Of a DNA stretch of 64,000 nt, positions 20,542 to 33,319 are shown piece after piece (the first letter of the stretch is position 1; each line of letters starts with the position of its first letter). Below the pieces are notes generated by a model. That model saw only the letters and a list, made by a program, of their open reading frames with translations. It made no database searches and was not told where the DNA came from. This stretch comes from Breoghania sp. L-A4. GTDB taxonomy: Bacteria > Pseudomonadota > Alphaproteobacteria > Rhizobiales > Stappiaceae. A program made the translations under genes and the position numbers. The stretch is taken from positions 4,582,501-4,646,500 of the forward strand of contig NZ_CP031841.1 in assembly GCF_003432385.1 (NCBI RefSeq), in the 5' to 3' direction.

Positions 20542-21447
20542 TCAGGTGGTGGTCGCGGGGGGCGCCGCGGCCGGCGTGCGCGACGCCAGCGCCACCGCGC
20601 CAATAACGATCGCCATGCCGACAAGCTGTACGATTCCGAGTTCCTCGCCGAACAGAAAATAGCTTTCCACCGCGGTGGCCGCCGGCACCAGATAGAACAG
20701 GGTCGCGACTTTCGAGACCGCGCCCTTGCGGATCAGCATCATCAGCAGCGTCACCGCGCCGATGGACAACACCAGCACCAGCCAGCCCAGCGCGAAGAGA
20801 AACTGGCCGCTCCATTCCACCTGGAAGTCCTCCAGCACCAGCGCCGCCGCCAACGTGACGATGAACGCGCCGACATACTGGAAGGTCACGCCGCCGCGCA
20901 TGTCCATCTGCTGGGCGAAGCGCTTCTGATAGATCGTGCCCAGCGTGATGCCGAGAACGCCGGTCGCGCAGACGCCGACGGTGGCGGCATCGATACCCGC
21001 ACCCGCGACGCCCGCCTTCGGACCCAGCACCAGCGTGATGCCGATGAGTCCCAGCGCCATGCCGATCCAGTGCTTGGCCGTGATGCGCTCGCCCAGCAGC
21101 ACACCCGCGAACAGCGCGGTGACGACCGGCTGCAGACCGACAATCAGGGCGGCGACACCCGCGGGCATGTCATGGTCGATCGCCCAGAACACCGCGCCGA
21201 GATAGACGCCGTGGATCAGCACGCCGACGACCATGGCGTGCAGGCAGTCGGAGACAGACATGCCCCGCGCCGGGCGCATGGCCAGCATGGAGCCGCCGAG
21301 CACCACCAGCACCGCAATGTAGCGCAGCACCAGGAATGTCAGGGGTTCGCTGTAAGGCGCGCCAAGCTTCGATCCGATGAAACCGGTGGACCAGAGCAGC
21401 ACGAACAGGATCGGGGTGAGTCGGACAACGGCTGAGGATAGGGACAT
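20542..21447 (-). CDS. EamA/DMT family transporter
   Basis: 301 residues with ten predicted membrane helices in two EamA repeats (about 1-135 and 150-290). The pattern opens LTPILFVLLWSTGFIGSK. These drug/metabolite transporters usually export amino acids or metabolites across the inner membrane; the substrate is unknown. It converges on the methyltransferase gene. A small CCTGAG-AGG-CTCAGG hairpin lies between their stops. Confidence 0.88.
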   Translation of the reverse strand: MSLSSAVVRLTPILFVLLWSTGFIGSKLGAPYSEPLTFLVLRYIAVLVVLGGSMLAMRPARGMSVSDCLHAMVVGVLIHGVYLGAVFWAIDHDMPAGVAALIVGLQPVVTALFAGVLLGERITAKHWIGMALGLIGITLVLGPKAGVAGAGIDAATVGVCATGVLGITLGTIYQKRFAQQMDMRGGVTFQYVGAFIVTLAAALVLEDFQVEWSGQFLFALGWLVLVLSIGAVTLLMMLIRKGAVSKVATLFYLVPAATAVESYFLFGEELGIVQLVGMAIVIGAVALASRTPAAAPPATTT

Positions 21448-21735
21448 GCGCGCCTTTTATGCCTGGCGGGAAAGACCGGCAAGCGGCAAAGCGCACGTCC
21501 TCGCGACGGCGCGAGAATGCCCACACGCTGTGTCGGAACGAGCACAGAAGCAGCCAAGCGCGCCACCTAGATCCGCCTCGTTGCGCCCCTCGGGAGAATG
21601 CCTATTGTCCGCCTTTTCCGGCCTTGGGACGGGAATGTGCAACGATTTGTCAAGGTTAATAAGTCATAAAGCGAAACACGTAACACAGCAGGACACCGGC
21701 GCGTGGGCGTTAAGGTTCCGATCGTAGGGTGGCGT

Positions 21736-23957
21736 ATGGCACGGGCCGCGGATCGCAGTAATCGACCTTCCGGGAGCACTCCGAGGAGCCCGCGCGTCGT
21801 GGCGCGGGCGGCGCTTGTCGCGCTGGGACTGCTGACGATCGCAAGTACTTTCGGCTGGTACCACATGCGCACCGCCGCCGCATGGCACGACTATTCCGCG
21901 GGCGCGGAACTGTCGCTCGGACTGCGCGACGCGGGCCTTGCGGCGCGCGACCTGCGCGAAGCGGGCCGGATCTATCTCGCCAGTCCCGACACCGCCAGCG
22001 AGCAGGCCCTTCGCACGGCGGAAAGCCTCTTGCGCGAGACCCTGGCGAGCCTGCCGTCGCTCAGCCGGTTCGCACCGCTCGCCGCCCAGCGCGACGATCT
22101 CATCACCATGCTGGACCAGCTCGACATGCAGCTCAGCACCGTGCGAGGTGTTCAACAGGCGATCGGCGACGGCACGGAAGACGGGGCGCTCGGCGTCCTG
22201 AAAGCGGCCGGGTCTGCGGTCCAGACGGATCTGGCGGCGCCGGTCAAGGGCAAGTCCGCCAAGGCGGCCCTGCGCAAGGTGGCGCAAGCGTTCGAGGACA
22301 TCCGGCGCATCGAGACGGTTTTCCTGATCACCGCCGGCATCGTCGATCTGTCGCCCTACGAGGGCAAGCTGGCCGCGCTCGAAGGCATTCTCGACGACAC
22401 CCGCCTGCCCAAGAAACGCGGCGAGAAGATCGAAAGCCTCATCGACGCCTATCGCGAGGCTCTGCAGGCCTACGGAAGTGCCGTGGCCAAACGAACCGCG
22501 GCGACGACCGTGGTCGACGAGCATCTGGACGTCATTCTCGATCGCACGACCCGGATCCAGTCCCGCCCGCCCGCGGTCCCCGAAACCGCATCGCTGCCGA
22601 TCGCCGCCGGCGGAATGGCCATGGGCCTCACGCTGTGCATGCTGGGGTGCTTTGGTCTTGGCCGTGCCATGGCCCGGCGGCAAGAGGCGCAACCGGTCCC
22701 CGCCGCCGATGCGGACGAATCCGGCATCACCAACGCAATCCCCGGCGTCTCCGTGCTGGAAGCCGACGCCACCCTTGCCGACGAGACCCCTGGGAGCCGG
22801 CCAGCGAATACGACGATGAGGAGGACGATGACGCGGTGTCCGACATCCCGCCATGGGAAATCGATACCGATGACGCGCCGTCTCCCGCTGTCGCCCTGTC
22901 CGCCGTCCCGGTTGAAGCGACGCTTCAGGCATCCGCCACCGCAGCGGTGAACGACAACCTGTCCGTGGCGGGCGCGATCAAGCCCTCGCCCCCCGCCTCC
23001 CTTGTGACGTCCGCATCGAAGCCAACGGCGGCAACGAACGGCGCAGCCAGCGAAACGAGCGGCAATGCTGGAGATACCGCTGCCGCCACGGCGGCGCGCC
23101 GTCTGGCCCGCGAAGAGGAGATCGACGCTTTGGCGCGCGGCTTCGAGAACACCATGGCCATGGCGCTTGCCAGTCTGAGGACGGCGGCCGGCGCCATGAA
23201 CGAAGCGGTGACCGCCGTCGAGGTGACATCGAAAAACGTCCTCGGCGCCGCCGACAAGGCAGGCGACGCCCAGACGAGCATCACCGGCACGCTGGCCTCC
23301 GTTGCCGCGATCCGCGACGCTCTGGCGGAAAACCTTCGCGAGGCGGGCAACCGCAACGCCCGCTCGGCCGGCATCGCCGACCAGGCAAAGGGCCGTTCCG
23401 GGAATTCGGCCGCGACCATGTCGGCGCTCGGCAACGCGTCGGGCAAGATCATCGAGGTCGTCGAGGCGATCCGCAGCATCGCCGACAAGACCAACATGCT
23501 GGCGCTCAACGCCACAATCGAGGCAGCGCGCGCCGGCGTGCACGGCCGCGGCTTCGCCGTGGTCGCCCAGGAGGTCAAGAGCCTTGCGGGGCAATCGGCG
23601 CGCGCGACAGAAGCCATCGAGGCGCAGATCACCGCGATCCAGTCCGCATCGCAATCCGCAGTCTCCGCCTTTGACGACGTCAACACGGTCGTCGACGAGG
23701 TCAACGCCACCGCCGGCGGCGTCGCCGAGGCGCTGGCCCGGCAGGAGGAAACCGTGCGTCTGCTGTCGCAAAGCATCGCGGAAGCCGAGGCCTTGAGCGC
23801 GGAGGGAAGCGGCGCCGTCGCCGCCGTCACCAAGGCGCGTCACCAGGCGAAGGGCACCGGCGAGGCGGTAGACCGGCTGGCCGCGATCCTCACGGAGGAA
23901 GCGGTGCGCATCGACACCGAAATGAAGAGCTTCATGAAGCAGCTGCGCGCGGTGTAG
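21736..23957 (+). CDS. Methyl-accepting chemotaxis protein, one frameshift
   Basis: Membrane chemoreceptor, about 740 residues when read across the shift. TM1 ([17 protein letters not shown]) and TM2 ([20 protein letters not shown], near 290) frame a periplasmic helical sensor domain of about 240 residues. There is no clear HAMP domain. A long acidic linker (EYDDEEDDD) and an Ala/Thr/Pro-rich stretch lead into the signalling hairpin with [19 protein letters not shown] and [16 protein letters not shown] at 21736 has GTAGGGTGG upstream. The frame breaks in the CCCC run at 22787-22790; adding one base joins DETPW to EPASEY cleanly. This is probably a sequencing error, though a real frameshift would truncate the protein before its signalling domain. 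Confidence 0.85.
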
Positions 23958-24084
23958 ATCTCGCGGCCGCCGCGCGGAGACGCAGCGGCCTTGAATTTGG
24001 CCGCATTTCGCGCGACATGTCGGTCTGGCGCCGGGGTCTGTCCCGGCAGAACCCTTTCCAGGACACTCACCGGATCAGGACTGC

Positions 24085-25287
24085 ATGACCGAGCATTGCG
24101 TGATCGTGGGCGCCGGCCAGGCCGGCGCGCAAACCGCCCAGAGCCTGCGCCAGGGCGGTTTCTCCGGCCCCATCACCATGCTGGGCGAAGAACCGCAACC
24201 GCCCTACCAGCGTCCGCCGCTGTCCAAGAAGTATCTCGCGGGCGAGCTCGACGCCGAGCGGCTTTGGCTGCGGCCGCCGGAATTCTACGGGACCAACAGC
24301 ATTGCCCTGCGCACCGGCGTCACGGTGACCGGGATCGATCCGGCGGCGCGCACGCTGAGCTGCGGCGACACGCAGATCCTGGACTACGATCACCTGGTGC
24401 TGACGACAGGCACCCATTCGCGCAGCCTGCCTCTGCCCGGCATCGACCGTCCCGCTGTGCTGCCGCTGCGCACCATGGCCGACGTCGACGCTCTCCGTCC
24501 CTCCATGAGAGGCGGCAAGCTGGTGATCATCGGCGCGGGCTATATCGGTCTGGAGGTCGCTGCGGTGGCCCGCACTTTGGGGCTTGAGGTCTGCGTTCTC
24601 GAGACCCAGGACCGGGTGCTCAAGCGGGTCGTGACCCCGGTGCTCTCGACATTCTTCGAAAGCCTTCACAAGAGCCACGGCGTCGAGCTGCGCTTCGGCG
24701 TGTCGATCGACGCGATCGAGGGCGAAGACGGCACGCCGAACCTGCCGGGAGCGGCGCGCGCCGTGCGCCTGACATCCGGCGAACGCATCGGCTGCGACCT
24801 GGTGCTGGTCGCCGTGGGCGCCGCACCCAACGACCAGCTCGCGCGCGCCGCCGGTCTAGCGGTCGATGACGGCATTCTGGTCGATGAGGCCTGCCGCACC
24901 TCCGATCCCCATATTCTCGCCGCCGGCGACTGCACGCGGTTCTTCTCGGCCCGCTTCGGAGCAAGGATCCGGCTGGAGAGCGTCCAGAACGCCATCGACC
25001 AGGCGAAAGCGGCTGCGGCAACCATCTGCGGCAATCCCGGAATCTATGACCCGGTGCCATGGTTCTGGTCGGACCAGTATGACGTGAAGCTGCAGATTGC
25101 CGGGCTGTCTTCCGGGCACGACGAGGCCAGGATCGTCGGCGATCCGGCGGGCGGCTCGTTCTATGTCGCCTATCTGCGCGACGGCGCCCTTCTGGCGGTC
25201 GATTCGATCAACCATCCCCGTTCGCACATGATGGCGCGGCGGGCGCTGGGCCAGCCGTGGCGCGAGGACCTGCTGCCGGCCGCCTGA
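24085..25287 (+). CDS. FAD-dependent ferredoxin reductase-like oxidoreductase
   Basis: 400 residues of the putidaredoxin/rhodocoxin reductase group. FAD motif IVGAGQAGAQTAQSLR at the N-terminus, PYQRPPLSKKYL, NAD-binding motif VIIGAGYIGLEVAAVA near 150, ATP/FAD motif ILAAGDCTRF near 275, and the C-terminal reductase domain with PWFWSDQYDVKLQIAG. Such proteins pass electrons from NAD(P)H to a [2Fe-2S] ferredoxin feeding a P450 or dioxygenase. No ferredoxin or oxygenase is adjacent, so the partner is unknown. A GCCGGCCG hairpin covers its stop codon. Confidence 0.9.
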   Translation: MTEHCVIVGAGQAGAQTAQSLRQGGFSGPITMLGEEPQPPYQRPPLSKKYLAGELDAERLWLRPPEFYGTNSIALRTGVTVTGIDPAARTLSCGDTQILDYDHLVLTTGTHSRSLPLPGIDRPAVLPLRTMADVDALRPSMRGGKLVIIGAGYIGLEVAAVARTLGLEVCVLETQDRVLKRVVTPVLSTFFESLHKSHGVELRFGVSIDAIEGEDGTPNLPGAARAVRLTSGERIGCDLVLVAVGAAPNDQLARAAGLAVDDGILVDEACRTSDPHILAAGDCTRFFSARFGARIRLESVQNAIDQAKAAAATICGNPGIYDPVPWFWSDQYDVKLQIAGLSSGHDEARIVGDPAGGSFYVAYLRDGALLAVDSINHPRSHMMARRALGQPWREDLLPAA

Positions 25288-25315
25288 CGGCCGGCATCCC
25301 GGCGAGGGGATCGCC

Positions 25316-26095
25316 TTATTCTCCCGCCGCTACATTCTCCAGAATCAGCTTCGTCACCTCGCGCGGGATTTCGAGCTGCAGCATGTGGCCAACCCGCTCG
25401 AAGATGTGGGTGGCAACGACGCCGGGCAGACCGTGCGACTGACGGGTGGGCAGCACCCGGTCCTGGGTTCCCCAGACCACCTTCACGGGGCACTCAAGCT
25501 CGGCGAGCTTCTCGCGCGGCAGCACCTTCTGGACGTCGCCATCGATGATCGCGTCGACGATGGTCTGAAGCGCCTCGGTTGCCCCGGGCGAGTTGCGGTC
25601 CTTCGCGATGTGGGCGGCCAGCTTGCGCGGGATGGGGCACTCCCAGCCGAAAAACTGCTCCAAAAGGATCTGGATATCCGCCTCCTCGCGCGCCGCGGCG
25701 TAGCGGCGCAACAGGCGATGGTTGATCTCGAACCCGAATCCGCCCGGCGCCAGCAACGTCAGGCTGGCGATCCGGTCCCCCGCGCGCAAGGCGATCAGCG
25801 TCGCGATGGCGCCGCCCATGGAATGGCCCACCAGATGAATGCGCTCGAGACCCAGCGCGTCGAGCCCGGCGCTCACCGCCTTAGCGGCAAGTCCCGCATG
25901 GCCGATTTCAGGCCAATCGACAGCCGACCCATGCCCCGGCAGGTCAAACGCGATGGATCTGCGCTTGCCCGCGAGCGCCGTCTGCACGTTGCTCCAGGAG
26001 AGGGCATCGCCGCCGAACCCGTGCAGAAGCACCACGGGCGCGCCGGCGCCCTCTCCCTTCACGACATGCGGCAGAATGCGAGTCTTCGTGTCCAT
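25316..26095 (-). CDS. Alpha/beta hydrolase (acetoin-dehydrogenase-E2-like hydrolase group)
   Basis: 259 residues. Oxyanion-hole HGFGGDALSW near residue 25, nucleophile elbow VGHSMGGAIAT (Ser near 92), Asp in VWGTQDRVLP, and His in ERVGHMLQLEIP complete a Ser-Asp-His triad. Sequence layout resembles free-standing hydrolase domains of AcoC-like proteins. Substrate unknown. It converges on the flavoprotein gene. Confidence 0.85.
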   Translation of the reverse strand: MDTKTRILPHVVKGEGAGAPVVLLHGFGGDALSWSNVQTALAGKRRSIAFDLPGHGSAVDWPEIGHAGLAAKAVSAGLDALGLERIHLVGHSMGGAIATLIALRAGDRIASLTLLAPGGFGFEINHRLLRRYAAAREEADIQILLEQFFGWECPIPRKLAAHIAKDRNSPGATEALQTIVDAIIDGDVQKVLPREKLAELECPVKVVWGTQDRVLPTRQSHGLPGVVATHIFERVGHMLQLEIPREVTKLILENVAAGE

Positions 26096-26415
26096 GGCAG
26101 ATGTTTCCGTCTTGGCTGGCGAGTGTGGCGGCCGGCGACCTCAAATCGCGACCGGGCGATCGCTGGCGGGCATCAAACATGGAAACGCCCCCTCAGGCAA
26201 CGCCTCTGATCACGCGGCGCTCCAGCCATCGGAATCGGACACGCAGTGGGGGCGAGCACCCCGCCAAGGCCACAAAAATGGGACCGGTGTGTGTTCCACA
26301 ACACAGTATTGAGGCGCATCACGCGATATGATTCGGCCCGGAAATCATTGATTCGACAGATCGGGCCGCAGGCCTCCCGCGCCGCCCCGGCTGACACATC
26401 CGAAAGGGTCCATCC
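26096..26415. other. Intergenic region between hydrolase and L,D-transpeptidase genes
   Basis: 320 bases between divergent genes, so it should hold both promoters. I see no conserved reading frame, clear sigma70 promoter or strong operator. A small GTGTGTTCCACAACAC imperfect dyad lies near 26286-26302. Confidence 0.4.
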
Positions 26416-27036
26416 ATGAAGGGAAACACCTTGATGCGCCGTCTCGTGCCGCTGATCCTTCTTGCGTTCGCCGTCTGCATGGCTCCGGGCTCGTCGCTTG
26501 CGCAGCAATTGCGTTTCGACCCCTCGTCAAAGACCTGGATGAAGACCTATATCCCGCAGCATGTCGCGGCCAAGCTGGCGCGCAAGAAATACAAGCGCGA
26601 CCAGATCGACTATTCGGGCGGCGAGCCGGCCGGCTCCGTGGTCATCGACACCTCCAAGCGACGCCTGTACTACGTGATGGGCAACGGCAAGGCCATGCGC
26701 TACGGCATCGGCGTCGGCCGTGAAGGCTTCGAGTGGCAGGGTACGGAAAAGATCACCCGAAAGGCCAAATGGCCGTCCTGGACGCCGCCGGCGGAAATGC
26801 GCGCCCGCGAAGCCAAGGCCGGGAACAAGATCCCCGCCTTCATGCCCGGCGGCGAAAAGAACCCGCTTGGCGCCCGCGCCATGTATATCGGCCGGACTCT
26901 GTACCGTATCCACGGCACAAACGAGGACTGGAGCATCGGCCGCGCCGTGTCGTCGGGCTGCATCCGCATGCTGAACGATGACGTCATCGACCTCTACGAA
27001 CGGGTCAAGGTCGGCGCCAAGGTCGTGGTGCTCTGA
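26416..27036 (+). CDS. L,D-transpeptidase (YkuD domain), secreted
   Basis: 206 residues. A signal peptide (MRRLVPLILLAFAVCMAPG, cleavage near SLAQQ) directs it to the periplasm. The YkuD domain carries the catalytic motif HGTNEDWSIGRAVSSGCIRM, with His, Ser and the nucleophilic Cys in place. It makes 3-3 peptidoglycan crosslinks or attaches proteins to the stem peptide. AAAGGG lies 8 bases before the ATG. A strong terminator follows 25 bases after the stop. Confidence 0.93.
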   Translation: MKGNTLMRRLVPLILLAFAVCMAPGSSLAQQLRFDPSSKTWMKTYIPQHVAAKLARKKYKRDQIDYSGGEPAGSVVIDTSKRRLYYVMGNGKAMRYGIGVGREGFEWQGTEKITRKAKWPSWTPPAEMRAREAKAGNKIPAFMPGGEKNPLGARAMYIGRTLYRIHGTNEDWSIGRAVSSGCIRMLNDDVIDLYERVKVGAKVVVL

Positions 27037-27061
27037 ACTCTGGCGACACCGCACTGAAATG

Positions 27062-27095
27062 CGAAACCCCCGCTGGAAACACCGGGGTTTTTCTT
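27062..27095 (+). terminator. Terminator after the L,D-transpeptidase gene
   Basis: AAACCCCCG and CGGGGTTTTT pair around a short loop, followed by TTCTTTG. The A-rich left arm lets it also serve the convergent cyclase gene on the - strand. Confidence 0.75.
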
Positions 27096-27126
27096 TGTCC
27101 CGACGGGGTGCCGTTCAGAAGGCCGT

Positions 27127-28356
27127 TCAGGCGACGGCCGCCTGATACGACATGTCCTCGCGCAGGCGATACAGTTCCACCGGCGTCGCCATGCCGTCGA
27201 GACGATGCGGCCCGATGCTTTGCCAGCAATCGGGGAAGACGGCCGCGATCGCGGCGGTGGCCAAGGCCTGCGCGCCAACGGTCTTGGTGAGTTTTTCGAT
27301 GCGCGCCGCGGCGTTGACCGCCGGGCCGATCACCGAGAACGTCAGCCGCGTCGGCACCCCGATATTGCCGAGCATCACCTCGCCGACCGATGCGGAAACG
27401 CCGAAGCGGAATGGCGCAAGTCCCGTCTCCCGCCGCGTCCGGTTGACCGCATCTCCGCGCGCGATGGCGTCCTGCACCGACAGGCTGGCCGCGCGAATCG
27501 CATCCTCGTAGACCATGGTCTCGGAAAGCGCGAACACGGAAAGAACCGCATCGCCGATGAAGGCCAGCACCTCGCCGCCGGCGTCGATTGCCGCGCTCGC
27601 CGAGCATTCGTAGTAGTCGTTCAGCAGCGCCAGATAGTCGTCGTGGTCGAGCGTTTCCGCGAGCTTTGTCGAGTCGCGCAGATCCGAATAGAGAATCACC
27701 GCCTTGGTGGTAATGCCATCGCCGCGGCGGATGTTGCCGGCCAGAACCTGTTCCGCCGCGTGCCGGCCGAGATAGGTTTCGGTGATGTTATTGGCGATCC
27801 GCGCCTGGATCACCGTCCGGCAGGCCACCGCGAACCCGCGCTGGATCCGCCTGAGCGCGATGATATCCTCATCGGAAAAGCCGCTCGGCCGGTCCGACGC
27901 CCAGCTGATGAGAATGCCCGTCTCGTGCTGATCCTTTCCCATCCGCGGCACAGTGAATTCCGTCACCATGGCCAGATAGTCCGTGTAGCCCTGCTCCGCC
28001 AGGTCGGCCAAAAGCGGAAAATCGATCAGCGCCTCGGGGCCCGACAGCCTGCGGCGCATCAGCACCTGGCCCGCGTCGAGCAGATGCTTCAGCGGGCTGC
28101 GCTGCCACTCCTCCGATTCCTTCTCGCGGTGCGGGTACTGTTCCAGAACAACGTTCTGGTCGCGCCGCCACAGGGCTGTCTCGATCTTGATGAGAGGGTG
28201 CAGGATCGGCCAGGTGATCATGGACCGCGCGATCGGAATGCCAATCACCGACAACCGGACGCAAACCTCACGGTACATCGTGGCGATGCTGGGCGACCCG
28301 AGTGCCTGATCGGTCAGCCAGTCCTCGACGGATGTGATCATGGCGGCATGGGACAT
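27127..28356 (-). CDS. Class III adenylate/guanylate cyclase
   Basis: 409 residues. The catalytic domain is C-terminal (about 215-390). The two metal-binding Asp appear in VILYSDLRDSTKLAE and EVLAFIGDAVLSVF, with LTFSVIGPAVNAAARIE as the later active-site helix. The N-terminal 200 residues (with WLTDQALG and PLIKIETALWRRDQ) form a soluble, probably GAF-like input domain; no membrane helix is seen. It makes cAMP or cGMP in response to an unknown signal. This soluble layout is frequent in Hyphomicrobiales, which often carry many such cyclases. Confidence 0.88.
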   Translation of the reverse strand: MSHAAMITSVEDWLTDQALGSPSIATMYREVCVRLSVIGIPIARSMITWPILHPLIKIETALWRRDQNVVLEQYPHREKESEEWQRSPLKHLLDAGQVLMRRRLSGPEALIDFPLLADLAEQGYTDYLAMVTEFTVPRMGKDQHETGILISWASDRPSGFSDEDIIALRRIQRGFAVACRTVIQARIANNITETYLGRHAAEQVLAGNIRRGDGITTKAVILYSDLRDSTKLAETLDHDDYLALLNDYYECSASAAIDAGGEVLAFIGDAVLSVFALSETMVYEDAIRAASLSVQDAIARGDAVNRTRRETGLAPFRFGVSASVGEVMLGNIGVPTRLTFSVIGPAVNAAARIEKLTKTVGAQALATAAIAAVFPDCWQSIGPHRLDGMATPVELYRLREDMSYQAAVA

Positions 28357-28481
28357 GGCGACCTCGCGGGGCGGATGACGACGGCATTCAAATGGTCCGT
28401 CCGTGGCTCAATACAATAGCGCGTCGGCACGAGCGAACCAGCGAGACTTTCTCCGCCAGACATCGCACGCGCACTTATCGT

Positions 28482-28931
28482 TTACACGGCAGGCTCGGCG
28501 AACGCCCACATCCGGGCTCCGAGGTAGGTGACCAGCGGGATCAGTCCGATGGACACGATGACACCGAGGGCGTCCGGAAGCGGCACCCAGGCGAGCCAGC
28601 CCGCAAGCGCCGCGGAATTCGCCGCAAACCCGGCGAACGCCAGCGCGAAAAACCGCATCATCCGCCGACGCCTGCGCCGCGCGGTGCTTGCCGAATCCGG
28701 AAAGCTCCAGACATGATGCCCGAGGAAGGAGACCGCAAAGGCGACAAGAAACGCGATCAGATTGGCGACCAGCGGATGCGCGAGCCCGCTCACCGTCAGC
28801 GCCAGGGCGATGCCCGCATGGGTGGCGGTGGCGGCAAGGCCGACAATCCCGAAGCGCCAGGCCGTGAACATCTCCGTGAAAAGCCGGTGCCGGCTGGTTT
28901 GAGGGCGCGGTGGGGTGTCTCCGGTCGTCAT
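28482..28931 (-). CDS. GtrA family membrane protein
   Basis: 149 residues, four predicted membrane helices, with RFGIVGLAATATHAGIAL and NLIAFLVAFAVSFLGHHVWSF typical of GtrA. GtrA-like proteins help move polyprenyl-linked sugars across the inner membrane for surface glycan decoration. Its ATG overlaps the stop of the upstream GT2 gene by 4 bases, so the two form a gtrB-gtrA-like pair. A second GT2/GtrA pair is at 54.1-55.5 kb. Confidence 0.88.
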   Translation of the reverse strand: MTTGDTPPRPQTSRHRLFTEMFTAWRFGIVGLAATATHAGIALALTVSGLAHPLVANLIAFLVAFAVSFLGHHVWSFPDSASTARRRRRRMMRFFALAFAGFAANSAALAGWLAWVPLPDALGVIVSIGLIPLVTYLGARMWAFAEPAV

Positions 28932-29992
28932 GACGCCTGCGCCGGTGGATTCGCGTCCTGATCGCCGGCCTTGGCGTCGCCCTCACCGTCCGCCGCCGCC
29001 CCGCCGATCACATCCGCGACGACATAGATCGGGCGGCACTTTGTCTCGGTGAACAGCCGGGCGACATATTCGCCAATGATGCCCACCGACAGAAGCTGAA
29101 TGCCCGAGAAAAACAGCACCGCCGTCATCAGCGAGGCATATCCCGGCATGTCGACGCCGTAGAGCAGCACGCGGATGACGAGATAGAGCGCGTAGGCAAA
29201 CGACAGCGCCGCGATCAGCGCGCCGCAATAGAACCACATGCGCAAGGGAATCGAGGTGAAACCTATCAACCCATCGAGCGCGAAATTCCAAAGCTTCCAG
29301 TAATTCCATTTGCTGGTGCCCGCCGCCCGCTCCGGCCGCGTATAGGGCACCGCCACGGCCGAGAAACCGACCCAGGCGAACAGGCCCTTCATGAAGCGGT
29401 TGCGCTCCGGCAGGCTTTTCAACGCCTCGACAACCGCGCGGTCCATCAGGCGGAAGTCGCCGGCGTTGGCGGGCATGTCGATGTTCGCGAGCCGGTTGAA
29501 AAGCCGGTAGAAGGCCTGCGACGAGCGCCGCTTGAGCACGCTGTCGCTCGACCGGTTCACCCGCAGCCCGTAGACCACGTCGTGACCGGCGCGCCAATGC
29601 TCGATCATCGGGCCGATCAGCTCCGGCGGGTCCTGAAGATCAGCATCGATGACGACGACCATGTCGCCGTCCGCATGATCGAGCCCGGCGGTGAGCGCCG
29701 CCTCCTTGCCGAAATTGCGCGAAAGGCCGATGAGCGTGCCCGGCACGCCTTCGGAAAGCCTGCGGGCGATGATCTCCGCGGTGGAATCCCGGCTGCCGTC
29801 GTCGACGAAGACATAGGCGTGCGAGAAGTCGGACCCGGCGGATCGCGCCTCGCCCAGCGCGCGCTGCATCGCCTCGAGAAACACGTCGACGACGGCTTCC
29901 TCGTTGTACATCGGCACGATGATGGACAGCCGCGGCCGCGCCGGGCGGCTTGCCGCGCGGCGCTGCGTGTAGGGATTGCTGTCGTGCTGCAT
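28928..29992 (-). CDS. Family 2 glycosyltransferase, GtrB/DPM1-like
   Basis: About 354 residues. A GT2 catalytic domain (LSIIVPMYNEEAVV, the DDGSRDST nucleotide-binding Asp pair, VVVIDADLQDPPELI) is followed by two C-terminal membrane helices (LRMWFYCGALIAALSFAYAL and a second near 310). This matches GtrB-type bactoprenyl-phosphate glucosyltransferases. ATG at 29992 has GAAGG just upstream; an ATG 21 codons earlier (30055) is possible but has no ribosome-binding site. It pairs with the overlapping gtrA-like gene. Confidence 0.88.
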   Translation of the reverse strand: MQHDSNPYTQRRAASRPARPRLSIIVPMYNEEAVVDVFLEAMQRALGEARSAGSDFSHAYVFVDDGSRDSTAEIIARRLSEGVPGTLIGLSRNFGKEAALTAGLDHADGDMVVVIDADLQDPPELIGPMIEHWRAGHDVVYGLRVNRSSDSVLKRRSSQAFYRLFNRLANIDMPANAGDFRLMDRAVVEALKSLPERNRFMKGLFAWVGFSAVAVPYTRPERAAGTSKWNYWKLWNFALDGLIGFTSIPLRMWFYCGALIAALSFAYALYLVIRVLLYGVDMPGYASLMTAVLFFSGIQLLSVGIIGEYVARLFTETKCRPIYVVADVIGGAAADGEGDAKAGDQDANPPAQAS

Positions 29993-30093
29993 CACCTTCG
30001 ATCCTGCCGCCGTCTCGTTCGGCTTCTGCCTAACCCGGATTTCGGCAAATGTCACATGCCAACACGGGCCGCGCTCGCCCGGACCCGCACATG

Positions 30094-30118
30094 AAAACGG
30101 CGGGCCTGAGCCCGCCGT
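30094..30118 (-). terminator. secA terminator
   Basis: ACGGCGGGC and GCCCGCCGT form a 9-bp stem with a 4-base CTGA loop. On the - strand it is followed by TTTT. It lies about 35 bases after the secA stop. Confidence 0.75.
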
Positions 30119-30151
30119 GTCCGTCTGTGCGCAGTGCCGTGGATTCCGAAA

Positions 30152-32928
<2,777 letters not shown>

Positions 32929-33319
32929 GATGGTCCTTCCTTTGGGAAACCGGACCGCTTCGCGAAATGCGGCACGGCTTGAGAGACGAGCAGATATGAC
33001 AGGCAGCGGCGCGCGCGGAAAACGATTGTCCTTTAACACGCACCGCCCATATAAAGACCAATCCCCACCGCGGGCCGGGACGCTCGACAGATAAGAGCGC
33101 CCTGAAAGCTTGTCAACGCCGCCGGTTTCGGCAAGTGTGCCCCGGCACGCCGGGCATGACGATTTCTCGCCCGGCCAGAGGGAAACGTCCGCCGGGCCCT
33201 GCACACGGTCACGTCGCTGGAGGCGAGCGACGACCGAGGCGCAAGGTCCCGCCATCAGGCTGCTCAACGGGGCCCGCACAACGGCCCGTGAGACAAAGGC
33301 CCAGACACAAGGATATCAC
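32929..33319. other. Divergent promoter region between secA and the parvulin gene
   Basis: 391 bases without a supportable gene. It contains a secA promoter at 33089-33116 and about 160 bases of secA leader. I see no SecM-like arrest peptide. The parvulin-side promoter is not clear. Confidence 0.5.
33089..33116 (-). promoter_or_regulatory. Sigma70 promoter of secA
   Basis: On the - strand TTGACA (33116-33111), a 16-base spacer, then TTATCT (33094-33089). This is a near-consensus housekeeping promoter that would give a leader of about 155 nt ahead of the secA ATG. Confidence 0.55.
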